Made by a program: the position numbers and the translations under genes
In this document: one piece after another, positions 17,321-26,220 of the stretch
Layout: every line of letters begins with the position of its first letter
How positions within the stretch are numbered: the first letter of the stretch is position 1
From: C-114 sp963745405
Lineage (GTDB): Bacteria; Chloroflexota; Limnocylindria; Limnocylindrales; CSP1-4
Length of the DNA: 64,000 nt
Direction of reading: 5' to 3'
NCBI GenBank assembly: GCA_963745405.1
Contig: CAVUWY010000002.1
Span: 744,001-808,000, forward strand
Notes under the pieces: model-generated
Databases searched by the model: none
The model's input: the letters and a program-made list of their open reading frames with translations, nothing else
What the model was told of the DNA's origin: nothing

Positions 17321-17514
17321 GAAATCAGGCTCCAGTGCTTCGAGGGTCGGTCCAGATGCTATCGGCCGTCGGTTAAGGCTCGGCTAAGGCACGGGCTGAT
17401 TGACGCAACCTGGCAGGGCCGTCACGAGACCGACAGTCGACCCGGATACGGGGTACGGTTGGGCCCGGAGGGACCGCCCGACCACGGGCGCGGCTGCGTC
17501 CAGGGAGGTTCGAG

Positions 17515-18351
17515 ATGTCGACCCGTACATTCGGCGCTATCGGCGCATTCGTGGTGATCGCCGCGATGGCCTGCTCCGCCTGCTCGGTCGGCGGCGGTGG
17601 CGAGTCCGGCAGCTCGCCGAGCGGCGGGGCGGACCTCGGGGCGACGGCGGCGGCGACTCCGTTGGACGGCACCGATTGGCAGCTGCGCTCGTATGCCTCG
17701 GCCGGCAGCCTCACCGACGTGCCAGCCACGGTCACCGTCGACGCGGCGTTCTCGCGTGGTCGGGTCGCGGGCACCTCGGGGTGCAACCAGTACACGGCCC
17801 CGTACTCCACGTCCGGCACGTCCATCACGATCGGCCAGACGGCCGGCACGCTCATGGCCTGCCAGGAGCCGGCGAACTCGGTCGAGCAGGCCTACCTCGC
17901 CGCCCTCGGCGCCGCGAAGACCTTCACCGCGACCTCGACCGACCTGACGATGTACGCGGCGGACGGGTCGACGATCCTGAAGTACACCGCCACGCCGGTC
18001 GTCCCGATCACGACCGGCACGTGGCACGCGACGGCCGTGAACAATGGCAAGGCCGCTGTGAGCTCCGTGCCGGCCGGCGTCGACCTCACGGCGACCTTCG
18101 GGAGCGACGGGACCGTCAGTGGCTTCAGCGGCTGCAATACCTTCAATGGGCCGTACACCCTCAGCGGCGACACGATCGCGATCGGGCCGCTCGCCACGAC
18201 CCGCAAGGCCTGCGCTGCCGACGCGATGGCTCTTGAGACTCAGTATCTGACCGCCCTCCAGGCATCCAAGGCCGTCGAGCTCGCCCCGACGACGCTCGGC
18301 CTCCGCGACGCCGGCGGAGCGACGCAGGTCCAGTTCCGCCGCGGAACGTGA
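17515..18351 (+). CDS. Lipoprotein with two META domains (HslJ-like)
   Basis: 278 residues. Lipoprotein signal with a lipobox around MACSAC, a Gly/Ser linker, then two META repeats: LDGTDWQLRSY, GTSGCNQYTAPYS, LMACQEPA in the first; TGTWHATAVNNGK, FSGCNTFNGPYT, TRKACAADAM in the second. META/HslJ proteins are heat-induced or stress-related outer-envelope proteins of uncertain function. Start ATG has CAGGGAGG upstream and a TACGGT box lies at 17454-17459. Coupled to the following dehydrogenase by a GTGA overlap. Confidence 0.85.
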   Translation: MSTRTFGAIGAFVVIAAMACSACSVGGGGESGSSPSGGADLGATAAATPLDGTDWQLRSYASAGSLTDVPATVTVDAAFSRGRVAGTSGCNQYTAPYSTSGTSITIGQTAGTLMACQEPANSVEQAYLAALGAAKTFTATSTDLTMYAADGSTILKYTATPVVPITTGTWHATAVNNGKAAVSSVPAGVDLTATFGSDGTVSGFSGCNTFNGPYTLSGDTIAIGPLATTRKACAADAMALETQYLTALQASKAVELAPTTLGLRDAGGATQVQFRRGT

Positions 18352-19508
18352 CCCGGGGCAGAACCGTCGCGCCACCCCTCCGGCTGGGCCTCGTCGGGGT
18401 CGGCGCGGTCGCCCTCCGCGGTGTGATCCCCCACCTCACCCAGCCCGATGTCGCCGGGCGGGTGACACTCGAGGCGCTGTGCGACCCGGTGATCGAGCGA
18501 GCCCGCGAAGTCGCCGGCGACCATGGCATCCCGCATGCCTTCGCCTTCCTCGATGAGCTGCTCGCCGCCGGCGTCGTCGATGCGGTGACGATCGCGAGCC
18601 CCATCGGACTCCACTTCGAGCATGCTCGGGCGGCCCTCCGGGCCGGCCTCCACGTCCACGTCAACAAGACGATGACGACGACCGTCGCCGAGGCGGACGA
18701 GCTGATCGACCTCGCGGCGACGTCCGGTCTCACCCTCATCGCCTCACCCGGCGAAGTCCTCCAGCCGCAGCTGACCCGGACCCGTCAGCTCATCGCGGAC
18801 GGGGCGATCGGGCGCGTCGCCTGGGCGATCTGCGGGATGACGTTCGGCCGCTACCACGAGGCCGACGAGCCGGAGCGCCTCGGTGCCGCCGGCGGCGCGA
18901 TCGATCCGTCGTGGTACTTCCGCAAGCCCGGCGGCGGGCCGATGTACGACATGACCGTCTATGCGCTGCACCGCCTCACAAGCGTCCTCGGACCGGCCCG
19001 CCGGGTGACGGCGATGTCCGGCGTACGGATCACGGAGCGGACCTTCCTCGGACGGACCGTCCCGACCGAGGCGGACGACAACACCATCCTCCTCGTCGAC
19101 TTCGGGGAGGGGCTCGTCGCGGTCGCCTACGGCACCGCCGCCGGCGACCCGAACCCCCAGTTCGCCGCCGGCACCTACTACGGGACAACGGGCACGATCG
19201 ACGGCGTGCTGCTGAACGGTGAGCCGTTCGACTACCCGGGGCGGGCCGAGACGCTCGGGCGCCCGGTCACCGACTGGGAGGCCCAGAACCGTGTCCTCCC
19301 CCACGTCGTCGGCAGCCACCGGGACATCGACGAATCGCACGTCTTCGAGGACGTCATGCAGCTCGTCGACGCCGTCCTCGACGGCCGACCGTCGGCGGTC
19401 ACCGTCGAGCACGCCCGCCACGTCATCGACATCATCGAGTCGGGCTACCGGGCGGCCGAGACGGGGCGCACCCAGGATCTCAGCACGACGTTTTCGCTTC
19501 CGTCCTGA
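18348..19508 (+). CDS. Gfo/Idh/MocA-family oxidoreductase
   Basis: 386 residues. N-terminal NAD(P)-binding fold (LGLVGVGAVALRGVIPHL), the HVNKTMTTTVAEADEL segment with the EKP-like Lys replaced in context by NKT, and the C-terminal alpha/beta sheet domain (WYFRKPGGGPMYDMTVYALH) typical of inositol and sugar dehydrogenases. Reduces or oxidises a cyclitol or sugar at the expense of NAD(P); the exact substrate is unknown. GTG start in the META-gene stop codon. Four 18-base tandem repeats follow the stop. Confidence 0.85.
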   Translation: MTRGRTVAPPLRLGLVGVGAVALRGVIPHLTQPDVAGRVTLEALCDPVIERAREVAGDHGIPHAFAFLDELLAAGVVDAVTIASPIGLHFEHARAALRAGLHVHVNKTMTTTVAEADELIDLAATSGLTLIASPGEVLQPQLTRTRQLIADGAIGRVAWAICGMTFGRYHEADEPERLGAAGGAIDPSWYFRKPGGGPMYDMTVYALHRLTSVLGPARRVTAMSGVRITERTFLGRTVPTEADDNTILLVDFGEGLVAVAYGTAAGDPNPQFAAGTYYGTTGTIDGVLLNGEPFDYPGRAETLGRPVTDWEAQNRVLPHVVGSHRDIDESHVFEDVMQLVDAVLDGRPSAVTVEHARHVIDIIESGYRAAETGRTQDLSTTFSLPS

Positions 19509-19509
19509 G

Positions 19510-19581
19510 CCGATGCGCCCGGCCTGCGGCGGCGCGCCCGGCCGCGGCGGCGCGCCCAGCCGTGGCGACGCGCCGCCCGCG
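19510..19581. repeat. Four degenerate 18-bp tandem repeats between convergent genes
   Basis: Units begin at 19510, 19528, 19546 and 19564 with consensus GGCGGCGCGCCCGGCCGC. They fill the space between the dehydrogenase stop and the end of the MurJ-like gene. Internal GGCGCGCC palindromes could form hairpins and stop transcription from both sides. Confidence 0.7.
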
Positions 19582-19586
19582 ACGGG

Positions 19587-21975
19587 TCAGCTGACCGGGA
19601 TCACCATGACGTACTTGCCGTCCTTGTCGGGATACGTCCCCCGGGGCCGCTTCCACGGCAGGTAGTCGCCGCCGAGCGCATTGACGGGGACGAGAGCATC
19701 CGGCGGCCGCGAGTAGCCCCAGATCGTCGAGAAGCGCGGGTACCAGACGTCCTCGATCCGGACCGCAGTGACCTTGTACTGGCTCGTCACCGCCGGGTCG
19801 GCCGTGGCGGTGAAGCCCGACATGACCCAGGAATGGGCGCCGCGCCAGACCATGAGCCCGACCGGCCGGTTCGTCGCCCGGAGCTGCTTCGCGGCGAGCT
19901 GGACGGCGTCCCGGATCGACGGCTGGACGCTGACCCGGTACTTCCCATAGCCGAGCTTCGTCAGGCCCTCGGCCCAGGCCTCGGGCTCCGCCGCACCGTC
20001 CGGCGCCGGGTCGAGCGAGCGCGATAGCCGGAACAGGCGCTGTTGGGTCGCCTGGGTCCGATCGGCGCCGACGTCCATGATGTTCATCGAGGTCTGCATC
20101 GCGGCCGCCAGGCACCACGTGTCGAGCGCCTCGCCGACGTAGTCGCCCTTGCGGTAGAGGTCCATCGCGAACGGGCCCGGCTTCGGAGTCGGTGAGGGAG
20201 TCGGCGAGCGGCCGGCCGACGGGGCGGCGGACCCGCCCGAGCGGCCCGGCGCAGCCGTCGACGGCGTGGCCGAGGCGGGCGCGGCGACCGGCGCGTTGAC
20301 TCCCGGCTCCGACTCCGCGGCGGCCGCCACGCGAGCCCACGGCGTGACATCGGGGGCGACCTCGATGGTGTCGGTGGAAGCGACGAGGCTCGCCGCGTGG
20401 AAGACGCCGAGTCCGGCGATGACGAGGACCACGGCGAGCCCGACGGCCGCCAGTCCCCGCCGGATGGTGAACCGGGGTGCCGGGGCGGCCGCCCATGGAT
20501 CGAACGTGCGCGCGGTGGGCGCGCACCGCGCCGATGCGACGCATCCGCGGCGCCAGGGCGACGGCGAGGATCACGACCTTGACCGCCATCCCGACGGAAA
20601 AGCTGGCCGGGATGGCCGCCAGGCCGATCGACGGCAGGAGCCACTCGGCCGCGACGACGGTCGCCACGAAACCGACGACCGAGGCGATCGACGGGACGAG
20701 GGTCGTCTGCGTCGCGTACATCGCCCGGCTGAGGAGGTGAGTCAGGCTCTCGAGGGGGATCGAGATGGCGAAGACGACGAGGACCGCGGTCGTCCGCTCG
20801 ATGTCGGCGTCGTCGAAGGCGCCCCCGCCGAGGAAGAGGCGGATCACGAGACCCCCGACGACGACCATGCCGATGGCCGCCCCGACGGTCAGCACGGCGA
20901 TGATGCCGAGGGTCCGGGCGAAGACGCGGCTGAAGGCGGCCCGGTCGCCGGCGGCCGCGGCGACGGACATCACCGGGAAGGCTGCGATGGCGAATGACGC
21001 GCCGATGAGGCTCACCGGGACGCTCTGGAAGTTGCGGGCGAAGCTGACCGAACTGACCGATCCGGCGTCGAGGCTCGAGGCGAGGGCCACGAAGTAGAGG
21101 AAGGTCAGCGGCTCGATCGGCTGGCTGATCATCTTCGGGATCATCAGCTTGATGAACGTGCCGATCGCGGCCGTCCGGAGGACGAAGCTCGGACGGGGCC
21201 GGAACGTCGTCCGGGCGATGCCGACGAGCCGGATCGCGAGGTGGGCGAACGCTCCGATGATGGCCCCGACCGCCGCCGCGAGTATCCCGAGGCGGTCGGC
21301 GAAGAGGACCGTGCCGGCGACGATCCCGGCGTTGTAGCAGAGCGGCGCGAGGCCGTAGAAGAAGAAGCGGCGGTCGGCGACGAGGATCTCGCCGAGGACG
21401 ATCGACGCCGCGAATATCACCGGCGTCAGGCACATGATCCGGAAGAGGGTCACGTACAGGTCGCGCTCGTCACCGCGGAAGCCGGGTGCGATGAGATCGG
21501 TCGTCTGGGGAGCGAGGAGGAAGAGCACACCTGCGGTCACCGCCATCGCGAGGACCGCGAGGGTGAGGACGGACCGGCCGAACTCGTTCGCCGCGTCGTC
21601 CTCGGCGCCCTGGTTCCCTTCTACCGCCATCTGTTCAGCGGAGCCGGTGGCCGGCCCATCCACGCGGAGGCCGCTGAAGATCGGCACGAAGGGGGCGACG
21701 AGAGCGCCGGCGACGAGGACGTCGAGAAGGAGCTCGGGCAGGACGAAGGCCGCGTTGTAAGCGTCGAGCTCGACCCCGGCGCCGAACGTCCGGGCGAAGA
21801 TCCGATCGCGGACGAGGCCCATCAGGTAGCCGCCGAAGGTCAGCGTCGCGAGCACGATCGCGCCGCGCGGCACGATCGTCTCGACGGCCCGCCAGGCCCG
21901 GGTCCCGGTCGGCCAGCGCGGTCGGGCGCGCGACGGTACCGGGGTCGCCATCGACGGTCCGCCGGATCGCGTCAT
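19587..21975 (-). CDS. murJ: MurJ-family lipid II flippase with C-terminal C39-like domain, one frameshift
   Basis: Residues 1-490 form a MurJ/MviN flippase (about 13 helices; LMGLVRDRIFARTFGAG, IPKMISQPIEPLTFLYF, LESLTHLLSRAMYATQTT), which moves lipid-linked peptidoglycan precursors across the membrane. Near 20508-20517 one extra base shifts frame. Continuing in the new frame gives ARTFDPWAAAPAPRFTIRRG, another helix, a Pro/Ser linker and a 180-residue domain with papain/C39-like residues (WCLAAAMQ, GAHSWVMSGF, EDVWYP). Removing one base gives a continuous 795-residue protein. The second half alone could instead be read from GTG at 20432. Fusion plus sequencing indel is my preferred reading. 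Confidence 0.75.
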
Positions 21976-22151
21976 CGCCCTTCCTCGCCGGTCACGGATC
22001 GATCATCGCCCGACACTGCCACCCGGGCGTCGCGAAGACGCCCGGCACACCCCGTCGGTGACGCCCTGGACGGGCCTCCAGGCGTGGTGCTGTAGGGTAC
22101 CGACCGGCACCAGCGGAGCGGGGACCGCTCCGGGTGCGAGGAGATCCCACG

Positions 22152-22202
22152 ATGCGAGCGCGCGGCATGCGATATCGAGCTCAGGCGGGCCGCCGCCGAT
22201 GA
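22152..22202 (+). CDS. 16-codon leader peptide coupled to the DUF2723 gene
   Basis: ATG at 22152 has a good GAGGAG ribosome site 9 bases upstream and a TAGGGT -10-like box at 22093-22098. The peptide is arginine-rich (MRARGMRYRAQAGRRR). Its TGA overlaps the ATG of the next gene, which has no ribosome site of its own. A translational-coupling leader is likely; a role in arginine-dependent attenuation is only speculation. Confidence 0.45.
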   Translation: MRARGMRYRAQAGRRR

Positions 22203-23725
22203 CGCCCCCGTCCACCGCGCCCGCGATCGCCCGACCGACCATCGGCGCGGGAGCCGTGGCCGCGGGCGGCGTCTTCCTCCTCGCCCTGGCCGTCTACGTC
22301 CGGACGCTGCTCCCCGGCTCGAGCTTCGGCGACTGGGGCGAGATGCAGCTGATCCAGCACGAGCTCGGCGTCCCCCACCCCACCGGCTACCCGCTCTACA
22401 TGCTGCTCGGCTACGTGTTCAGCCTCATCCCCATCGGGTCGCTGGCCTGGCGGGCGGACCTCCTCTCGGCCGTGGCGGCGGCCGGCGCCTCGGCTACCGC
22501 CGTCCTCATCGCCATGCGGCTTGGGGTCCGGCCGTTCATCGCGGCCATGGCCGGTCTGAGCCTGGCGGTCACCGGCACGCTGTGGCTCGAGGCCACGTTC
22601 TCCGAGATGAACAGCCTCCACCTGTTCCTCGTCGGCCTGGTCATCCATCGCGCCCTCGTCTGGCGGGACGAGCGCCGCGATCGCGACCTCCAGCTCGGAG
22701 GCCTGTTCGCCGGCCTCGCCCTGGCCAACCATCTCCTCGCCGTGACCGTCGTCCCGATCGTCGTGGTCTTCGTCCTCTTCGACGCCCGGCGGCGCCTCCG
22801 CGAGCGCCCGGTCGTCGTCCTGCAGGCGGCAGCGCTGCTCCTCGCCGGCGTCGCCCTCTACGCTGTCATCCCCCTCCGCGCCCTGGCCGGGCCACCGTCG
22901 GTCTACGGCTCGCTCCTCACCTGGGACGGGTTCAGCGGCCTCGTGAGCGGGGCGATGTTCCGGAGCGACATGCACTTCGGCTCGGCGGCGAGCTTCGCTG
23001 CCGCGTGGTCGTCGATCCCCGGGGTCGTCGACCAGCTCATCAGCCGGTCGAACATCGTCTTCCTCGTCGCCGGGCTGGCCGGCGGTCTCATCCTCCTCGT
23101 GCGCGACCGCTGGGCCGGCCTGATGCTCGCGGTCGTCCTCGTCGTGAACGTCTACGTCTTCGCCAACTACCTCGGCGACCTCGACCACTACCTCCTCGTG
23201 ACATGGCTCGTCCTGGCGGTCTGGTTGGCTGTGACTGCCGAGTCGCTGGTCGCGGCGATCCAGCGCCGTCTCGGCGATCGCTCGGCGGGCCTCGAGCTCC
23301 TCGTCGTCGTCCTGCCGGTCATCCTGCTGGCTGCCGGCTGGACCGACCACGACCAGAGCTCGAACACGCTCGGCGAACAGTTCTCGGCGACCGTCTTCGC
23401 CCAGCTGCCACAGAACGCCGTCCTCCTCACCTACTGGGATGCCCTGACCAACCTCTCCTACGAGCATTGCATCGACGGCGAGCGTCCGGATGTCTCGCTG
23501 CGGGCCTACGACACGGCCGCCCGGGTCACCTGCGATCCGGTCGACGGCGACCTCACCGACGTCGCACGGACGCGACCGGTCTTCGCCCTCTTCCCGTTCC
23601 CCGACGACCTGGCCGGGGTCGTCGACGACTTTGACCTCGTGCCGGGACCGACGCTCGCGATCCCCTACGGCAACCGGGTCCTCGACTTCCAGGGGACGCT
23701 GTACCGGCTCGTGCCGCGCCAGTAG
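22199..23725 (+). CDS. DUF2723-family membrane protein (glycosyltransferase-like)
   Basis: 508 residues with about ten membrane helices. The first extracytoplasmic loop carries the DUF2723 hallmark FGDWGEMQLIQHELGVPHPTG; related GT-C enzymes use an acidic residue in this loop. Family members are thought to glycosylate proteins or lipids using lipid-linked sugars at the outer membrane face. The C-terminal 130 residues are a soluble domain. The start at 22199 is chosen because it overlaps the stop of a 16-codon leader with a good ribosome site; a farther upstream in-frame start lacks coding character. Confidence 0.8.
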   Translation: MTPPSTAPAIARPTIGAGAVAAGGVFLLALAVYVRTLLPGSSFGDWGEMQLIQHELGVPHPTGYPLYMLLGYVFSLIPIGSLAWRADLLSAVAAAGASATAVLIAMRLGVRPFIAAMAGLSLAVTGTLWLEATFSEMNSLHLFLVGLVIHRALVWRDERRDRDLQLGGLFAGLALANHLLAVTVVPIVVVFVLFDARRRLRERPVVVLQAAALLLAGVALYAVIPLRALAGPPSVYGSLLTWDGFSGLVSGAMFRSDMHFGSAASFAAAWSSIPGVVDQLISRSNIVFLVAGLAGGLILLVRDRWAGLMLAVVLVVNVYVFANYLGDLDHYLLVTWLVLAVWLAVTAESLVAAIQRRLGDRSAGLELLVVVLPVILLAAGWTDHDQSSNTLGEQFSATVFAQLPQNAVLLTYWDALTNLSYEHCIDGERPDVSLRAYDTAARVTCDPVDGDLTDVARTRPVFALFPFPDDLAGVVDDFDLVPGPTLAIPYGNRVLDFQGTLYRLVPRQ

Positions 23726-23902
23726 GCACCGACGGTATCCGAGGGTCGGTTCATCGGCCGATAACGAGGCCGGTGCTACGATGCCCGCTCCGACGGCCGC
23801 TCGAATGGCGCCGCTGCGCGCCCGTCGCCGAGACTCGGTGACGACCTGCCGTCGCGTATCGCCGGCTTCGTCCTTCTCACGGGCCGGCAGGAGGGGATCG
23901 AC

Positions 23903-24523
23903 ATGACCGACGACGCCAAGACCGGCTCGGCCGGCGCTTCAGATGATGTCGTGATCGCCGCTGCGGTGATCGAGGACGACCAGGGCGTGATCGCGCAGGG
24001 AGCCATCGCCGCTCAGGGCGATCATGCCCTCGTGGTCGCCCAGTTCGCCGACGACCGGGCCGCCCGCGAGATCTACCAGGACCTCGTCACCGCCGAGATC
24101 GAGGGCGCGCTTCACATCGACGGCGTCCTCGTCGTCCATGCCGACGCGGACGGGCGGATCCGCGTCGACAAGATGACCGACCACAGCACCCGGACCGGCC
24201 TCAAGTGGGGCGTCGTCGGCGGGATCGTCGCCGGCGTCTTCCTTCCGGCCACGATCGTCGCCGGTGCGGTGACCCTGGGCGTCGCCGGCGCGGCGGCCGG
24301 CAAGGCCCGCAACCTCTCCCGCCGGCTCGACGTGGAGAAGCAGCTCAAGGACGTCATCACCCCCGGCACGTCCGGCATCCTCGCCCTGGTCGTCGCGGCC
24401 GAGGCCAAGGCCGTCGAGGCGAAGATGCCCGCGGCCAAGGTCGTCAAGACGGTGCCGGTCGACGAGACAACCGCGTCGGCCATCGAGGCGGCCGCCGCCG
24501 AGGAGTCCAAGACGCCGGCCTGA
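23903..24523 (+). CDS. DUF1269-like protein, second copy
   Basis: 206 residues; ATG behind AGGAGGGG. The central part (HALVVAQFADDRAAREIYQD, then a glycine-rich hydrophobic stretch GVVGGIVAGVFLPATIVAG) follows the same plan as the product of 3163-3642. An acidic N terminus and an Ala/Lys/Glu-rich C-terminal tail are extra. A TACGAT box lies at 23777-23782. Convergent with the DUF4337-like gene, leaving 21 bases between stops. Function unknown. Confidence 0.7.
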   Translation: MTDDAKTGSAGASDDVVIAAAVIEDDQGVIAQGAIAAQGDHALVVAQFADDRAAREIYQDLVTAEIEGALHIDGVLVVHADADGRIRVDKMTDHSTRTGLKWGVVGGIVAGVFLPATIVAGAVTLGVAGAAAGKARNLSRRLDVEKQLKDVITPGTSGILALVVAAEAKAVEAKMPAAKVVKTVPVDETTASAIEAAAAEESKTPA

Positions 24524-24544
24524 CCCCGGCCCGGCCGGCCTCCC

Positions 24545-25354
24545 TCAGAAGCCGACGTTCTGGGGGAGGCTGAACTCGACGACGAGCCCGATCGCGAAGA
24601 CGAAGCAGGCGACGCTGATCATCGCCCAGCGAAGCCATTGCGGTCGGAACTTGGCGGCGGTCCCGGCGAAGAACAGGACCGACGCGAAGAGGACCGCGGT
24701 CAGCACGAAGTTGTCGCTGATCTGGTTGTCACGCTGCGCCTCCGCGAGGGCTGCGTCGGCCTGGACGAGGATGGCGTCTGCGGCCGTCTGCTCGGCGAGG
24801 ACGTAGCTCGTCTGGTCGAACGGGGTGCCCGGCGGGACGCCACTCGCATCCGCCGGGCCGCTCGTGAGCCAGGCGTTGAAGGGCGCCACGAATTCGGCCC
24901 GGAACCGGGTCCGCAGGATGTCCGCGAGCGACGTCTGCCCTTGTTCCTTGGCCTGGACCCAGGCGATGAACGTCGCGACGTCGATCTGGATCTGACGCGA
25001 GGCGGCCGTCCCGTGCCGACCTGACGACGCACGGAGGGCGGCCGACTGAGCGTAGTTGTTGGCCTGCTCACCGCTCCAGCGCGTCGCCTGGTACGCGGCC
25101 CAGGCGGAGAGGACCACAGCTATCGAGAGGAGGATCGTTGCGACGATCTCCACCCGTTCGTCCTGCCACAGGCCGCGGGCGGTGGCGACGAAGCCGGCGT
25201 CGTCGGCGGGCTCCGAAGCGGCGCCTGGCCCCTCGGCAGGCCCCGAGGCGGGGCGAGGTGCATCCGGTTCGTTCGTGTCCAGCTCGGTCCCCTCGCCCGT
25301 GGTCGGCAGCTCGGCGGGCGTTCGGCGCCCCCGGCAGCGCGAACAATCGCACAT
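24545..25354 (-). CDS. DUF4337-like membrane protein
   Basis: 269 residues. Acidic N-terminal 55 residues, a helix (VATILLSIAVVLSAWAAYQATRW) running into the conserved SGEQANNYAQS region, a long helical extracytoplasmic domain, and two C-terminal helices (VLTAVLFASVLFFAGTA, MISVACFVFAIGLVVEFSL). This is the DUF4337 arrangement; function unknown. The first ATG gives an odd CDCSRCRG start that could bind metal or be untranslated; a later start near residue 25 is possible. Confidence 0.65.
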   Translation of the reverse strand: MCDCSRCRGRRTPAELPTTGEGTELDTNEPDAPRPASGPAEGPGAASEPADDAGFVATARGLWQDERVEIVATILLSIAVVLSAWAAYQATRWSGEQANNYAQSAALRASSGRHGTAASRQIQIDVATFIAWVQAKEQGQTSLADILRTRFRAEFVAPFNAWLTSGPADASGVPPGTPFDQTSYVLAEQTAADAILVQADAALAEAQRDNQISDNFVLTAVLFASVLFFAGTAAKFRPQWLRWAMISVACFVFAIGLVVEFSLPQNVGF

Positions 25355-25467
25355 CGGGTGGTTCGCCGCGAGCGCGTGCAGGATCGTCCGGACCGGTCGG
25401 CGTGTAGCCTTGCGACAGGAGCGGCGCCGTCGGGCCGAGCCGCACGGCAGGAGGACGAACGGCCGGG

Positions 25468-26220
25468 ATGGAGCGCCTCACCGCGGCCAGCGAGCTGCTC
25501 GACGGCCCGCTCGACGACCCGGCCGCGCTGGTCGGCAACCTCCGCGATCTCCGGCGCATCAACCGCTGGCTCGGAGGGGTCGCCCTCAGCTCGGCGGCGA
25601 TCGATTCGCTCGCCGCACACCGGGCGGAGCTGAGCCTCCTCGACATCGGCACCGGTGGGGCGGACATCCCGCTCGCCCTCCTCGAACGGGCGCGACGGCG
25701 GGGCCGTCGGCTCACCGTCGTCGCCGTGGACGATCGACCCGAGGTCCTCGCCGCCGCGGTCCGGGCGGATCCGGTGGTGGCGACGGTCGACGGGCTCCGA
25801 CTCGAGCTCGGTGACGGCCTGTCGCTCCCGTACGCGGACCGCTCGTTCGACGTCACCCACTCGTCGCTCGTCCTTCACCACCTCGCGCCGGACCTCGCGA
25901 TCGCCTTCCTCCGCGAGATGAGCCGGGTCGCCCGGCTCGGGATCGTCGTGAACGATCTCGATCGGAGCCGTCTGGGCTGGATCGGAGCGTGGCTCCTCGG
26001 TCACGTGCTGACGACCAACCGATACACCCGCAACGATGCGCCACTGTCCGTGCGGCGGGCTCATCGCCCGGCCGAGGTCGTGGACCTCATGCGCGCTGCG
26101 GGACTCGCTCCGGTCCGGATCCATCGCGGAGGCGTTGGCCAGCGGTACGCGATCGCCGCCGTCCTCGCCCCGATCATCGATGGCTCCGGACCGCCCGACC
26201 CCCAGGGCGTCGGCGAATGA
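25468..26220 (+). CDS. Class I SAM-dependent methyltransferase
   Basis: 250 residues with the Rossmann SAM site LLDIGTGGADIPLALLERA (motif I), the acidic VVAVDDRPEVL strand end, LPYADRSFDVTHSSLVLHHL (motifs II-III) and a C-terminal cap. Related enzymes methylate small lipophilic phenols or quinones. A TAGCCT box at 25405-25410 and AGGAGG upstream mark it as the first gene of a four-gene unit. Its stop overlaps the start of the flavoprotein gene (ATGA). Confidence 0.85.
   Translation: MERLTAASELLDGPLDDPAALVGNLRDLRRINRWLGGVALSSAAIDSLAAHRAELSLLDIGTGGADIPLALLERARRRGRRLTVVAVDDRPEVLAAAVRADPVVATVDGLRLELGDGLSLPYADRSFDVTHSSLVLHHLAPDLAIAFLREMSRVARLGIVVNDLDRSRLGWIGAWLLGHVLTTNRYTRNDAPLSVRRAHRPAEVVDLMRAAGLAPVRIHRGGVGQRYAIAAVLAPIIDGSGPPDPQGVGE

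Noticed and set aside
20084..21433. Third-frame reading across MurJ as a separate gene
   Set aside because: Arg/Pro-rich text without helices; the MurJ frame carries all conserved sequence there.
22181..23467. Leftward 428-codon frame opposite the DUF2723 gene
   Set aside because: Asp/Glu/Arg-rich antisense shadow; the rightward frame has membrane helices and the DUF2723 hallmark.
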